Part shown: positions 22,028 to 30,682 of the stretch, piece after piece
Layout of the letters: each line of letters opens with the position of its first letter
Numbering within the stretch: position 1 is the stretch's first letter
DNA from: Alphaproteobacteria bacterium
GTDB lineage: Bacteria; Pseudomonadota; Alphaproteobacteria; Reyranellales; Reyranellaceae
DNA length: 64,000 bases
Direction: 5' to 3'
Assembly (NCBI GenBank): GCA_017307275.1
Contig: JAFKFK010000023.1
Span: 1 to 64,000, forward strand
The notes under the pieces: generated by a model
The model's database searches: none
The model's input: the letters and a program-made list of their open reading frames with translations, nothing else
Told to the model about the DNA's origin: nothing
Position numbers and translations under genes: made by a program

Positions 22028-22089
22028 GCGCTTTACCGTAACACTCTGATTTTTATAGGTAAACGACCCTAGGTGCCGCTGCTTGTAAA

Positions 22090-22107
22090 TATAATAAGCA
22101 AGCTTAT
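22090..22107 (+). promoter_or_regulatory. Promoter -10 and overlapping palindromic operator for marR-emrAB
   Basis: A perfect -10 hexamer TATAAT is at 22090-22095. It overlaps the palindrome ATAAGC-AA-GCTTAT (22094-22107). The local sequence is clearly more AT-rich than its surroundings. The likeliest reading is that MarR binds here and blocks its own operon (inference from position). No good -35 element is seen. Confidence 0.6.
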
Positions 22108-22130
22108 ATTAAGTGACCTTAGGAGAAATC

Positions 22131-22598
22131 ATGGAACTACCCGAGCGCAATATCGGCTTCCTGCTGCACGACGTGGCGCGGCTCATGCGCAAGCGCTTCG
22201 AGCAGAATGCACGCGACCTCGGGCTGACGCGGTCGCAGTGTCAGGTGCTGGCCCATCTGGCGCGCAACGAGGGCATCCAGCAGAGCGGCTTGGCCGATAT
22301 CCTTGAAATCGAGCCGATCACGCTCACGCGCCTGCTCGACCGGCTGGAGGAAATGGGCCTGGTGGAACGCCGGGCACACCCGACCGACCGCCGCATCCGA
22401 CAGCTGCACCTCACGGACAAGGCGCCGCCGCTGCTTGGCGACATCTTCGCCGTCGGCGCGGTGACGCGCGGCGAAGCCCTCGAAGGCGTGAGCGAAGAAG
22501 ATCGCGACCGGCTGTTCGCCATCCTGTCCAGCATGAAGGGAAACCTCCTCGGCAGGCTGACGACGAGCGCCGGCGACAGGAGAGCAAGCAATGGCTGA
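22131..22598 (+). CDS. MarR-family transcriptional regulator
   Basis: A 155-residue winged-helix repressor of the MarR type. The core includes LTRSQCQVLAHLARNEGIQQSGLADILEIEPITLTRLLDRLEEMGLVERR followed by the wing HPTDRRIRQLHLT. The ATG at 22131 follows TAGGAGAAATC; a GTG at 22113 has no such site. It overlaps emrA by eight bases, so it is co-translated with the pump genes it probably represses. The ligand is likely a toxic small molecule, not identifiable here. Confidence 0.92.
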   Translation: MELPERNIGFLLHDVARLMRKRFEQNARDLGLTRSQCQVLAHLARNEGIQQSGLADILEIEPITLTRLLDRLEEMGLVERRAHPTDRRIRQLHLTDKAPPLLGDIFAVGAVTRGEALEGVSEEDRDRLFAILSSMKGNLLGRLTTSAGDRRASNG

Positions 22599-23760
22599 CA
22601 GAAATTCCTTCCGGCGTACTGACCTCGCCGACGAAGTCCCGGCGCCTGAGCCGACAGGTGGGCCGAGTCCGGCACGTGTTCCGATTATTTCCAGGCTGAA
22701 GCTGCGCCGGCCGAGAAACCTGCGCCGCGTCCTCTTGGTGCTGGGACCGGCCCTCGTGCTCGTGGCTGGAGCGTTCGTCTACATGACCAGCGGACGCTAT
22801 GTGTCGACCGACAATGCCTATGTCCATGCCGGCAAGCTGACGGTCGCCACCGACGTTTCAGGCATCGTTGCCAATGTCGCTGTCCATGAAAGCCAGACGG
22901 TCGAGAAGGGCGACGTCCTGTTCACGCTTGACCAGGAACCGTTTCGGATCGCGCTCGCCGGCGCCGAGGCCAATCTCGGCACCGTGCGCAACCAGATCAC
23001 CACCCAGCAGGCCACCTATCGCCAGAAGGTGGCGCAGATCGAGCAGGCCAGGACCGATGTCGGTTTCTATGAAACGACGGCGCAGCGCCAGCAGGACCTG
23101 CTGAGGCGCGGTGTGTCGGCGCAGGCGACCTTCGACCAGGCCAAGCGCGACCTCGATGCAGCGCGTGAGCGCTTCAGCATGGCGAAACACGACGCAGAAG
23201 CGGCGCTCGCCCAGCTTGGCGGCAATGCCAATGGAAGGATCGAGGATCACCCCAACTTCCTTGCCGCCCAGGCCCAGGTCGACAAGGCGCGCCGCGATCT
23301 CGCGCGCACCACGGTCTTGGCGCCCATTCCCGGCATCGTCACCAACGTCGATGCGTTGCAGGTCGGCGAGTATCTGCCCGCGGGGCAAGCGGCATTCAGC
23401 CTCGTTTCTTCGGCCGATGTCTGGGTCGAGGCGAACCCCAAGGAGTCCGACCTCACCTACCTGAAGCCCGGAGCAGTCGCGACCATCACGATCGACGCTT
23501 ATCCGGGCCGGGAGTGGCACGGCACGGTCACCAGCCTGGCTCCTGCGACGGGCGCGGAATTTTCGGTGCTGCCGCCACAGAACGCGACCGGTAACTGGGT
23601 GAAGGTCGTGCAGCGCGTGCCGATCCGGCTCAAGGTCGAAATGCCCGCCGATGCGCCGCCGCTTCGTACCGGCATGAGCGCCTATGTCGAGATCGATACC
23701 GGCCATCAACGTCAGATCGCCGACCTGTTCGGCGGCGCCCGGCAGGCCATCGGACTCTAG
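22591..23760 (+). CDS. emrA: EmrA/HlyD-type periplasmic adaptor of a multidrug pump
   Basis: Membrane-fusion subunit linking an inner-membrane MFS pump to an outer-membrane channel. The 389 residues start with a basic cytoplasmic tail and one membrane helix (about 46-66). A lipoyl half-motif follows (GRYVSTDNAYVHAGKLTVATDVSG), then a coiled-coil hairpin, and the second lipoyl part and beta-barrel (LARTTVLAPIPGIVTNV). It is followed after two bases by emrB. No TolC-type gene is in the window. Confidence 0.92.
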   Translation: MADRNSFRRTDLADEVPAPEPTGGPSPARVPIISRLKLRRPRNLRRVLLVLGPALVLVAGAFVYMTSGRYVSTDNAYVHAGKLTVATDVSGIVANVAVHESQTVEKGDVLFTLDQEPFRIALAGAEANLGTVRNQITTQQATYRQKVAQIEQARTDVGFYETTAQRQQDLLRRGVSAQATFDQAKRDLDAARERFSMAKHDAEAALAQLGGNANGRIEDHPNFLAAQAQVDKARRDLARTTVLAPIPGIVTNVDALQVGEYLPAGQAAFSLVSSADVWVEANPKESDLTYLKPGAVATITIDAYPGREWHGTVTSLAPATGAEFSVLPPQNATGNWVKVVQRVPIRLKVEMPADAPPLRTGMSAYVEIDTGHQRQIADLFGGARQAIGL

Positions 23761-23762
23761 CC

Positions 23763-25304
23763 ATGTCTGCACAAGCCCCGTCGAAAGTGGGAGCCCATCC
23801 ACGCCATGTCGTGCTGCTGACACTCTGCGTCATGCTGGCGACGATCATGCAAGCGCTGGATACGACCATCGCCAACGTGGCGCTGCCCTACATGCAGGGC
23901 TCGCTGTCGGCGACGACCGACCAGATCAACTGGGTGCTGACGTCCTACATCGTTGCCGCCGCCATCGCGACGCCGGTCACGGGCTTCCTCGAGCAGCGCC
24001 TTGGCCGCAAGCGCCTGTTCCAGATTGCGGTCGCGGGCTTCACTGGCGCTTCGGTCCTGTGCGGCATTGCGACTTCGTTGCCCGAGATGGTGGTGTTCCG
24101 CCTATTGCAGGGCCTGTTTGGTGCCTCGCTGGTGCCATTGTCTCAGGCGGTGTTGCTCGATTCCTACCCGAAGGAAAAGCACGGTTCGGCGATGGCGATG
24201 TGGGGTGTCGGCGTGATGGTCGGGCCGATTTTGGGGCCGACGCTCGGCGGTTGGCTGACCGAGGTCTACAACTGGCGCTGGGTCTTCTACATCAACGTGC
24301 CGATCGGCATCCTGACGTTCCTCGGCCTGTCGGCGTACCTCTCCGAAACCGAGACCCGCAAAGGCGGGTTCGACTGGTTCGGCTTTGCCATGCTCAGCAT
24401 CGCCATCGGCTCGTTCCAGATGATGCTCGACCGCGGCGAGCAGTTGGACTGGTTCTCCTCGACCGAAATCGTGATCGAGGCAGTGCTGGCCGCGCTCGCC
24501 TTCTACCTGTTCCTGGTCCAGACCTTTACGGTGAAGCAGCCCTTCATCGATCCGGCAATCTTCAAGGATCGCAATCTCTCCGTCGGCCTCTGCTTCATCT
24601 TCGTGGTCGGCATCATCCTGCTGGCCTCGCTGGCGCTGATCACGCCTTATCTGCAGAATCTGATGGGCTATCCGGTGATCACGGCCGGCATGGTGCTGGC
24701 GCCGCGCGGCGTCGGCACGATGTTCGCGATGATGCTGGTCGGCCGGATCATCAACAAGGTCGACCCGAGGATCCTGTTGGTCGTGGGCCTCCTGATCACG
24801 GCCGAAGTCCTATGGGAGATGACGCGCTTTACGCCGAATGTCTCGGAATGGACCTTGATCCGCACCGGCGTGATGCAGGGTTTGGGGCTCGGCTTCATGT
24901 TCGTGCCGCTCTCGACCATCACCTTCGCGACCTTGCCGGCCCATCTGCGCACGCAGGGCACGGCCCTCTACAGCCTGATGCGCAACATCGGTTCGAGCAT
25001 CGGCATCTCGCTGGTGATCTTCCTGCTGACGCGCAACACGCAGCTCGTCCATGCCGAACTGGCAGGACATGTCACGCCATTCAACGATGCGCTAGGCCAA
25101 GTCGGTCCGTCGCATTTCTGGAACCTGGCGACGACCGTCGGTAAGGCCGCGCTCAATGCCGAAGTCACCAAGCAAGCGGCCGTGGTTGCCTATGCCAACG
25201 ACTTCAAGCTGATGATGTTGGTGGCGCTGGTCGCTTTGCCTTTGGTGCTCTTGCTCAAGAAAGCCAAAGGGCAGGGTGGCGGCCACGCGGCGGTGATGGA
25301 GTAG
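23763..25304 (+). CDS. emrB: EmrB-type MFS multidrug efflux permease (DHA2 family)
   Basis: Proton-driven drug exporter with 14 predicted helices over 513 residues. DHA2 hallmarks are visible: LDTTIANVALPYMQGSLSAT in helix 1, WVLTSYIVAAAIATPVTGFLEQRLGRKRLF (motif A region), and GVGVMVGPILGPTLGGWL (motif C). It works with EmrA and is controlled by the MarR protein encoded upstream, to judge by the shared operon. Confidence 0.93.
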   Translation: MSAQAPSKVGAHPRHVVLLTLCVMLATIMQALDTTIANVALPYMQGSLSATTDQINWVLTSYIVAAAIATPVTGFLEQRLGRKRLFQIAVAGFTGASVLCGIATSLPEMVVFRLLQGLFGASLVPLSQAVLLDSYPKEKHGSAMAMWGVGVMVGPILGPTLGGWLTEVYNWRWVFYINVPIGILTFLGLSAYLSETETRKGGFDWFGFAMLSIAIGSFQMMLDRGEQLDWFSSTEIVIEAVLAALAFYLFLVQTFTVKQPFIDPAIFKDRNLSVGLCFIFVVGIILLASLALITPYLQNLMGYPVITAGMVLAPRGVGTMFAMMLVGRIINKVDPRILLVVGLLITAEVLWEMTRFTPNVSEWTLIRTGVMQGLGLGFMFVPLSTITFATLPAHLRTQGTALYSLMRNIGSSIGISLVIFLLTRNTQLVHAELAGHVTPFNDALGQVGPSHFWNLATTVGKAALNAEVTKQAAVVAYANDFKLMMLVALVALPLVLLLKKAKGQGGGHAAVME

Positions 25305-25331
25305 GGCGCGCCTTCGGGTCGACGGCGTCCG

Positions 25332-25790
25332 CTAGTAGACCGCTTCCGGCCGATCGACGGGATTGTCTGCGAGTGAGATGGCGATCCTTTCGTTGTCGCT
25401 CCGGATCGCAATCAGATCGACTGTATCGACCGTGTGCGTGTTGAACTCCTGGTGCGGAACGAACGGCGCGAAATACGCGAAGTCGCCCGGCTCCAGATCG
25501 GCCACATACTCCAACCGCTCGCCCCATCGGATCTCGAGGCGGCCCTTCACGATAAAAATAGTCACCTCGTGGCGACCGTGATGATGGGTGCCAGTTCTCG
25601 TGCCGGGCGGGAGCGTCACCGTGCCGATCCAGGTCCGTTCTCCGCCGGTTCCGGCATAGTCGACGACGGTCGTGCGTCCCGTTCCGCCAGTCCCTTGTTT
25701 GGCTGCCCTTTGCGCTTCGGCGCGGACGACCGTCACACCGGTTCGCCACTTCGCCGCATCCATAGCCCTGACTTCCGTGGTGACGCCCAT
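25332..25790 (-). CDS. Cupin-domain protein
   Basis: A 152-residue single-domain cupin. The two cupin motifs are visible: GTHHHGRHEVTIFIVKG with His ligands and Glu, then PGDFAYFAPFVPHQEFN. Such proteins bind a metal and may be an isomerase, a dioxygenase or a small-molecule sensor; sequence alone does not decide. The ATG at 25790 follows GAGGAGG, so the longer frame to 25844 is not used. It ends a minus-strand run trpG-Bug-cupin with gaps of 6 and 11 bases. Confidence 0.8.
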   Translation of the reverse strand: MGVTTEVRAMDAAKWRTGVTVVRAEAQRAAKQGTGGTGRTTVVDYAGTGGERTWIGTVTLPPGTRTGTHHHGRHEVTIFIVKGRLEIRWGERLEYVADLEPGDFAYFAPFVPHQEFNTHTVDTVDLIAIRSDNERIAISLADNPVDRPEAVY

Positions 25791-25801
25791 CGCGGACCTC
25801 C

Positions 25802-26767
25802 TCACTCGATCTTCACACCAGCATCCTGGACGATCTTGCGCCACTTCGTGTTCTCGATGGCGATGTAGGCTTCGAACTCCTGGCGCGATTCCTTGGCCGG
25901 CACGAAGGAGAGGCTCTTCAGCTTCTCCAGTACGTCGGGATCTTTGAGGATGCGCATCACTTCGGCGCTGAGCTTGTCGAGGATTGGCTCCGGCGTGCGC
26001 GCCGGTGCCGAGAGGCCAATCCAGCCGACGGCGACGACACCATAGAGGCCCTGTTCGGCAACGGTCGGCAGGTCGGGCAGGAAGGGCGAGCGGCGCTCGT
26101 CGGCGATGCCGATGGCCTTCACCTTGCCTGCCCGGACCGGACCGACGGCGCCCGGAATGGCATCGGACAGAAGCTGAATGTCGCCGCTCTGCAGCGCAAG
26201 CTGCGCCTCGGCATTACCCTTGAACGGCACATGCGTGAGTTTGATGCCGGCCGCGCTCTTCAGCATCTCGACGGCGAGATGGCTGGCCGAGCCGTTGCCC
26301 GAGGAGCCGTAGTTGAGATCGGCCCCGGCTTTTGCCTTGGCAACGAGATCGGCGACGGAGCCGATGCCGCTCTTGAGGCTGGTCATGAGGACCTGCGGCG
26401 TCAGCCCGATATTGGCGATCGGCGCGAAGTCCTTCTGGGGATCGTAGGGCAGCTTGGGATAGAGCGCCGGGCTGATGCCGTGCGTGGAGATCGTCACCAT
26501 CAGCAGGGTGTAGCCGTCGGGCGCGGCCTTGGCGGCGACGTCAGCGCCGATCTGGCCGCCCGCGCCGGGACGGTTCTCGGCGATCACCTGCTGGCCCAAT
26601 GACTTGGTGAGCTGGTCGGCCATCAGCCGGGCCAGGATGTCGGTTGCCTGACCCGCGGGGAAGGGAACGATGATGCGGATCGGCTTCGTCGGCCAAGCCT
26701 GAGCGAAGGCCGCCGGTGCGACGGCGGCCGAGGTCGAGGACAGCAGGAAAAGCCGACGATTGAACAT
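25802..26767 (-). CDS. Bug/TctC-family periplasmic substrate-binding protein
   Basis: Extracytoplasmic receptor of the tripartite tricarboxylate transporter type, 321 residues. A signal peptide (FLLSSTSAAVAPAAFAQA) is followed by the family pattern WPTKPIRIIVPFPAGQATDILAR, VIAENRPGAGGQIGADVAA and PDGYTLLMVT. It probably binds a carboxylate. No TctA or TctB membrane partner is in the window. It lies six bases after trpG on the same strand. Confidence 0.9.
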   Translation of the reverse strand: MFNRRLFLLSSTSAAVAPAAFAQAWPTKPIRIIVPFPAGQATDILARLMADQLTKSLGQQVIAENRPGAGGQIGADVAAKAAPDGYTLLMVTISTHGISPALYPKLPYDPQKDFAPIANIGLTPQVLMTSLKSGIGSVADLVAKAKAGADLNYGSSGNGSASHLAVEMLKSAAGIKLTHVPFKGNAEAQLALQSGDIQLLSDAIPGAVGPVRAGKVKAIGIADERRSPFLPDLPTVAEQGLYGVVAVGWIGLSAPARTPEPILDKLSAEVMRILKDPDVLEKLKSLSFVPAKESRQEFEAYIAIENTKWRKIVQDAGVKIE

Positions 26768-26773
26768 CGGTGG

Positions 26774-27379
26774 TTAGGCTGCTTTCTTCTTGTTCTGCTG
26801 CGAGGGATGGTCGCCCGCGATCTTGAGGAAGTTCTCGAGTATCTTGTGACCATGCTCCGAGGCGATGCTCTCGGGATGGAACTGCACGCCATGGATCGGC
26901 AGGGTCTTGTGGCGCAGGCCCATGATGATCTCGCCGGTCTCGGCGGTAATCTCAAGGTCCTTGGGGAAGTCCTTCCGATCGACAATCAGCGAATGATAGC
27001 GCGTCGCCTGGAAGGGCGAGGGCACGTCCTCGAATACGCTCTGGTTCCTGTGCTCTACGCCCGACAGCTTGCCATGCATCGGCGTCGGGGCGCGCACGAC
27101 CTTGCCGCCGAACACCTGGCCGATGGCCTGATGGCCGAGGCAGACGCCGAACAGCGGCACCTGTTCCTTCGCTGCAGCCTTGATGAGGTCCATGCAGATG
27201 CCGGCCTCGTTGGGCGTGCAGGGGCCTGGCGATAGCACGATGCCGGCCGGCTTCAGCGCCAGCGCCTCGTCGACCGTGATCTGGTCGTTGCGATGCACGA
27301 CGCAGTGCGCGCCGAGATCGCCCAGGAAGTGGACGAGGTTGTAGGTGAAGCTGTCGTAGTTATCGATCAGGAGAAGCAT
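26774..27379 (-). CDS. trpG: Anthranilate synthase glutamine amidotransferase subunit
   Basis: Hydrolyses glutamine and passes ammonia to TrpE for anthranilate synthesis; in some bacteria it is shared with PabA for folate. The 201-residue class I amidotransferase has nucleophile Cys80 in [11 protein letters not shown]. His168 and Glu170 in [13 protein letters not shown] complete the triad. The start [18 protein letters not shown] is typical. It is separated from trpE by about 21 kb and from trpD by about 5 kb, although all are on the same strand. Confidence 0.95.
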   Translation of the reverse strand: MLLLIDNYDSFTYNLVHFLGDLGAHCVVHRNDQITVDEALALKPAGIVLSPGPCTPNEAGICMDLIKAAAKEQVPLFGVCLGHQAIGQVFGGKVVRAPTPMHGKLSGVEHRNQSVFEDVPSPFQATRYHSLIVDRKDFPKDLEITAETGEIIMGLRHKTLPIHGVQFHPESIASEHGHKILENFLKIAGDHPSQQNKKKAA

Positions 27380-27401
27380 GGCGGGATATTAGCGGTTTTC
27401 C

Positions 27402-29093
27402 TCAGCCCTGCGCCAGTTCCGGGAAATCCTCTTCCCTGAATTCGCCGGGGCCGCGCTGGTTTTCCGAAGCCCGCTTTTCCTCGTCGCGGCGCAGCTCGAC
27501 GCGCCGGATCTTGCCGGAAATGGTCTTGGGCAGGTCGGCAAACTCGATGCGGCGAATGCGTTTGAACGGAGCCAACCGGCCGCGCAAGTGTCGGAAGATC
27601 GACAGCGCGGTCTCGCGGTCGGGCTTGCCGCTCGCCGTCAGCATCACATAGGCCTTCGGCACGGCAAGCCTCACGGGATCGGGCGCGGGGACGACGGCCG
27701 CCTCGGCGACGGCGGGATGCTCGATCAGTACGCTTTCAAGCTCGAACGGGCTGATACGGTAATCCGAGGCTTTGAACACATCGTCCGCGCGGCCGACATA
27801 GGTGAGGTAACCGTCGGAATCGCGCGAAGCGACGTCGCCGGTGCGGTAGACCTCGCCATCGATCGAGGCAATTGAGCCATCGTCCTGCTGATAGCCGCGC
27901 ATTAGGGCGGCCGGCCGCTGGTCGAGCGCGATGCAGATCTCGCCTTCCTCGGCGTCCTTGCCGTCGGCGTCGAGCAGGCGGATGCGGTAGCCGGGCAGAG
28001 GACGGCCCATCGAGCCGGGCTTCACGGGCTGGCCGGGCGGGTTGCCGACTTGCGTCGTGGTTTCGGTCTGGCCGTAGAAATCGCGGATGGTAAGGCCCCA
28101 GGCCTTTTCGACCTGCTCGATCACCTCCGGGTTCAGCGGCTCGCCGGCAGCGAGCACCTCGCGCAGCTTGGTCTTGCAGGCCTTCAGGTCTTCCTGGATC
28201 AGCATGCGCCAGACGGTCGGCGGCGCGCAGAGCGTGGTGACTTCGTTGGCGACGATGGCATCCAGCAGATAGCGCGCATTGAAGCGTGGCTGGTTGGCGA
28301 TGAAGATCGTGGCGCCAGCGATCCAGGGCGCGAAGAAGCAGCTCCAGGCATGCTTGGCCCAGCCCGGCGAGGAGATGTTGAGGTGCACGTCGCCCGGCTG
28401 CAGGCCGAGCACGTAGATCGTCGTGAGGTGGCCCACCGGATAGCTGCGATGGGAATGCAGCACCAGCTTGGGCTTCGCCGTGGTGCCCGACGTGAAGTAG
28501 AGCAGCATCGGATCGTCAGCCTGCGTAACGCCGTCGGGCGTGAAGGCGGCGGGCGAGTCGAGCAGCTTGGAATAGGCGTGCCAGCCCTTGGGCGCGTCGC
28601 CGACGGCAATGCGCGTCAGGCCCGCATCGAAGCCGTCGAACTTTGCGGCTTCGCCGGCGGCCGCCACGATATGGCGCGCCCGGCCGCGCTCGAAGCGGTC
28701 CGCCAGATCGACCGGGGTGAGGAGGGTGGTCGCCGGGATGACGACGGCGCCGAGCTTCATGGCCGCCAGCATCGTCTCCCAGAGCGGCGCCACGTTGCCC
28801 AGCATCAGCAGGATACGGTCGCCCCGCTTCACGCCCAGCGCACGCAGGCCATTGGCGACGCGGTTCGAGCGTTCCGACAACTCGGCGAAGGTGAGGGTGG
28901 CCGCTCCATCGCCGACGATCTTTAGCGCCGGGCGATTGGCGGCTTTGCCGCGGGCCAGTTCCGCGTCGAACCAGTCGAGCGCCCAGTTGAAGTGGTCGAG
29001 TTCAGGCCAGCGGAAATCGCGGTAGGCCGCGTCGTAGTCGCCGCGCTTGGCCAACAGAAACTCGCGTGCTGCCTTGTACGCCTCTACGCCCAT
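27402..29093 (-). CDS. AMP-forming acyl-CoA synthetase (acyl-AMP ligase family)
   Basis: ANL-superfamily enzyme activating a carboxylic acid to its CoA thioester. The 563 residues show the P-loop YFTSGTTAKPKLVLHSH, the DFYGQTETT motif, YRTGDVASRDSDGYLTYVGRADDVFK and the C-terminal catalytic Lys in PKTISGKIRR. It resembles medium-chain or benzoate-type ligases of the AcsM kind rather than acetyl-CoA synthetase, but the substrate is uncertain. The ATG at 29093 is preferred over an upstream start at 29132. It sits directly upstream of trpG. Confidence 0.87.
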   Translation of the reverse strand: MGVEAYKAAREFLLAKRGDYDAAYRDFRWPELDHFNWALDWFDAELARGKAANRPALKIVGDGAATLTFAELSERSNRVANGLRALGVKRGDRILLMLGNVAPLWETMLAAMKLGAVVIPATTLLTPVDLADRFERGRARHIVAAAGEAAKFDGFDAGLTRIAVGDAPKGWHAYSKLLDSPAAFTPDGVTQADDPMLLYFTSGTTAKPKLVLHSHRSYPVGHLTTIYVLGLQPGDVHLNISSPGWAKHAWSCFFAPWIAGATIFIANQPRFNARYLLDAIVANEVTTLCAPPTVWRMLIQEDLKACKTKLREVLAAGEPLNPEVIEQVEKAWGLTIRDFYGQTETTTQVGNPPGQPVKPGSMGRPLPGYRIRLLDADGKDAEEGEICIALDQRPAALMRGYQQDDGSIASIDGEVYRTGDVASRDSDGYLTYVGRADDVFKASDYRISPFELESVLIEHPAVAEAAVVPAPDPVRLAVPKAYVMLTASGKPDRETALSIFRHLRGRLAPFKRIRRIEFADLPKTISGKIRRVELRRDEEKRASENQRGPGEFREEDFPELAQG

Positions 29094-29224
29094 TTGCCCG
29101 TGCCTCGTTCGTTTCCACCTTGCTTGCGCCAATCCTGAGCCGAATGAGGGGCTGCATCAAGAAAAGCGCACTACTCCCTTTCGGCCATCGAGCGTAGGGT
29201 GCGGCCAACGAGAAAAGAACCGCC

Positions 29225-30109
29225 TTGGTCGTCGAACCCCTCATTGTCGCGCTGCTGCTTGCTGCAGCATTGATGCACGCTACATGGAACGCCATTCTGA
29301 AGTCCGATCAGTCGGACCGGCTGGCGACGTTTGGCATCATCATGGCGACCGGCACGGTGATGGGGCTCTTTGTCGTCCCCTTCGTGCCGATGATCGAGCC
29401 AGCCGCGTGGAAATATCTTCTGACGTCGGTGGCGATCCATCTCGCCTATTACTTCTTCCTGCTCAAAGCCTATTCCTATGGCGACCTCAGCCACACCTAT
29501 CCCATCGCACGCGGCATGGGACCGCTCCTGGTGGCGTTGGTGTCGGGTCGCTATATCGGCGAGCATCTACGCGCCCAGGATATTGCCGGCGTGCTGCTGC
29601 TGAGCTTCGGCCTGATCGCGTTGGCGATGCCCTTGAAGAATGTTGTGCCCCGGCCGGGCAGCCGGCACGGGCTCGCCACCCTGTTCGCCATGCTGACCGG
29701 CGTGACCATCGCGGCCTACATCATCACCGATGGCCTGGGCGTCCGTGCGGCCGGCCCGACCTTCGAGCACCGGATTTCCTATATCGCCTGGCTCGCCGTG
29801 GTCGAAGGTCCATGGTTGCTGGTGCTGGCGGCAGTGCTGCGACCGGATACGGTATGGGCGCACGTCAAGCGCACCTGGTATCGCGGCATGATCGGCGGCG
29901 TGGTCGCCAACCTCGGTTATGGGATTGCGATCTATGCCTTGGTCCTTGGCCCCATGGCGCATATCGCGGCGCTGCGAGAGACTTCGGTCCTGTTCGGCGC
30001 ATTGATCGGGACATTGTTGCTGGGGGAGCCGTTCGGTCGGCGGCGCGTCGCGGCGGCGGCAGTGATCGTTATCGGCTTGGTGTTGATGAACGGTCCGCAG
30101 CTCATTTGA
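29225..30109 (+). CDS. EamA/DMT-family transporter
   Basis: Inner-membrane permease with about ten helices over 294 residues in two EamA repeats. It starts with VEPLIVALLLAAALMHATWNAILK, a common start in this group. The proposed start is TTG at 29225 with GAGAAAAG upstream; an ATG 16 codons later would cut into the first helix. Substrate unknown. It overlaps the end of the convergent gene at 30102-30647 by eight bases. Confidence 0.82.
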   Translation: MVVEPLIVALLLAAALMHATWNAILKSDQSDRLATFGIIMATGTVMGLFVVPFVPMIEPAAWKYLLTSVAIHLAYYFFLLKAYSYGDLSHTYPIARGMGPLLVALVSGRYIGEHLRAQDIAGVLLLSFGLIALAMPLKNVVPRPGSRHGLATLFAMLTGVTIAAYIITDGLGVRAAGPTFEHRISYIAWLAVVEGPWLLVLAAVLRPDTVWAHVKRTWYRGMIGGVVANLGYGIAIYALVLGPMAHIAALRETSVLFGALIGTLLLGEPFGRRRVAAAAVIVIGLVLMNGPQLI

Positions 30110-30647
30110 GCGCACGCAATTCGACGTCGAGGCGGGACAGGCGAGCGAACAGCTTGCAGCGGCTATAAATTGGCCACCAGCCGTACAAAATGATGTCGAG
30201 CGGTCCCCACATCGCCACCCAGCCCACGATGAGCAGACCTTCGGCGACGATATGCGCCACTGCCGACGATGAGCCGGCGAGCAGATTGCGCGCAACGAGA
30301 CAGATCGCAAGAAAGGCCAGGCCGATCAGCAGGCTTGTGCGGCCGCGCCACCACATGTTTCTGAGGCGCCTGCGTTCGCTGTCATGGCGCAACACGAAAT
30401 GGTGTCGGATCGAGGCCGGCACCTGCTGTGCCTCGGGCAAGGCAAGCTCGGCTTCGGGCAGCATGATGGCGAGCTGCATCGGGCGGCTGCCAAGATCCTC
30501 GGCCGATCCGACGATGTAGTCGTCGGCTGCCGGATCCAGTTCCTTCTCCTGAAACGGCGAGGGATCGAGCACATTGTAGAGGCGCGCAACCCGGTCGATC
30601 CGTAGCTCGACGGTGACGGCCTTGCCTGTACCGGGATTCACTGTCAT
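30102..30647 (-). CDS. Hypothetical membrane protein
   Basis: A 181-residue protein I do not recognise. The N-terminal ~95 residues are soluble and acidic (PFQEKELDPAADDYIVG, IRHHFVLRHDSERRRLRNMWWRG). Two hydrophobic segments follow (about residues 105-122 and 133-155, with GWVAMWGPLDIILYGWWP), then a basic tail. The arrangement suggests a cytoplasmic domain attached to two membrane helices. It is divergent from the large acyl-CoA synthetase gene (35 bases apart), so they could share regulation. Confidence 0.7.
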   Translation of the reverse strand: MTVNPGTGKAVTVELRIDRVARLYNVLDPSPFQEKELDPAADDYIVGSAEDLGSRPMQLAIMLPEAELALPEAQQVPASIRHHFVLRHDSERRRLRNMWWRGRTSLLIGLAFLAICLVARNLLAGSSSAVAHIVAEGLLIVGWVAMWGPLDIILYGWWPIYSRCKLFARLSRLDVELRALK

Positions 30648-30682
30648 GGCTCGGACACGATTGTCTGCGACGGGACGGAGTC

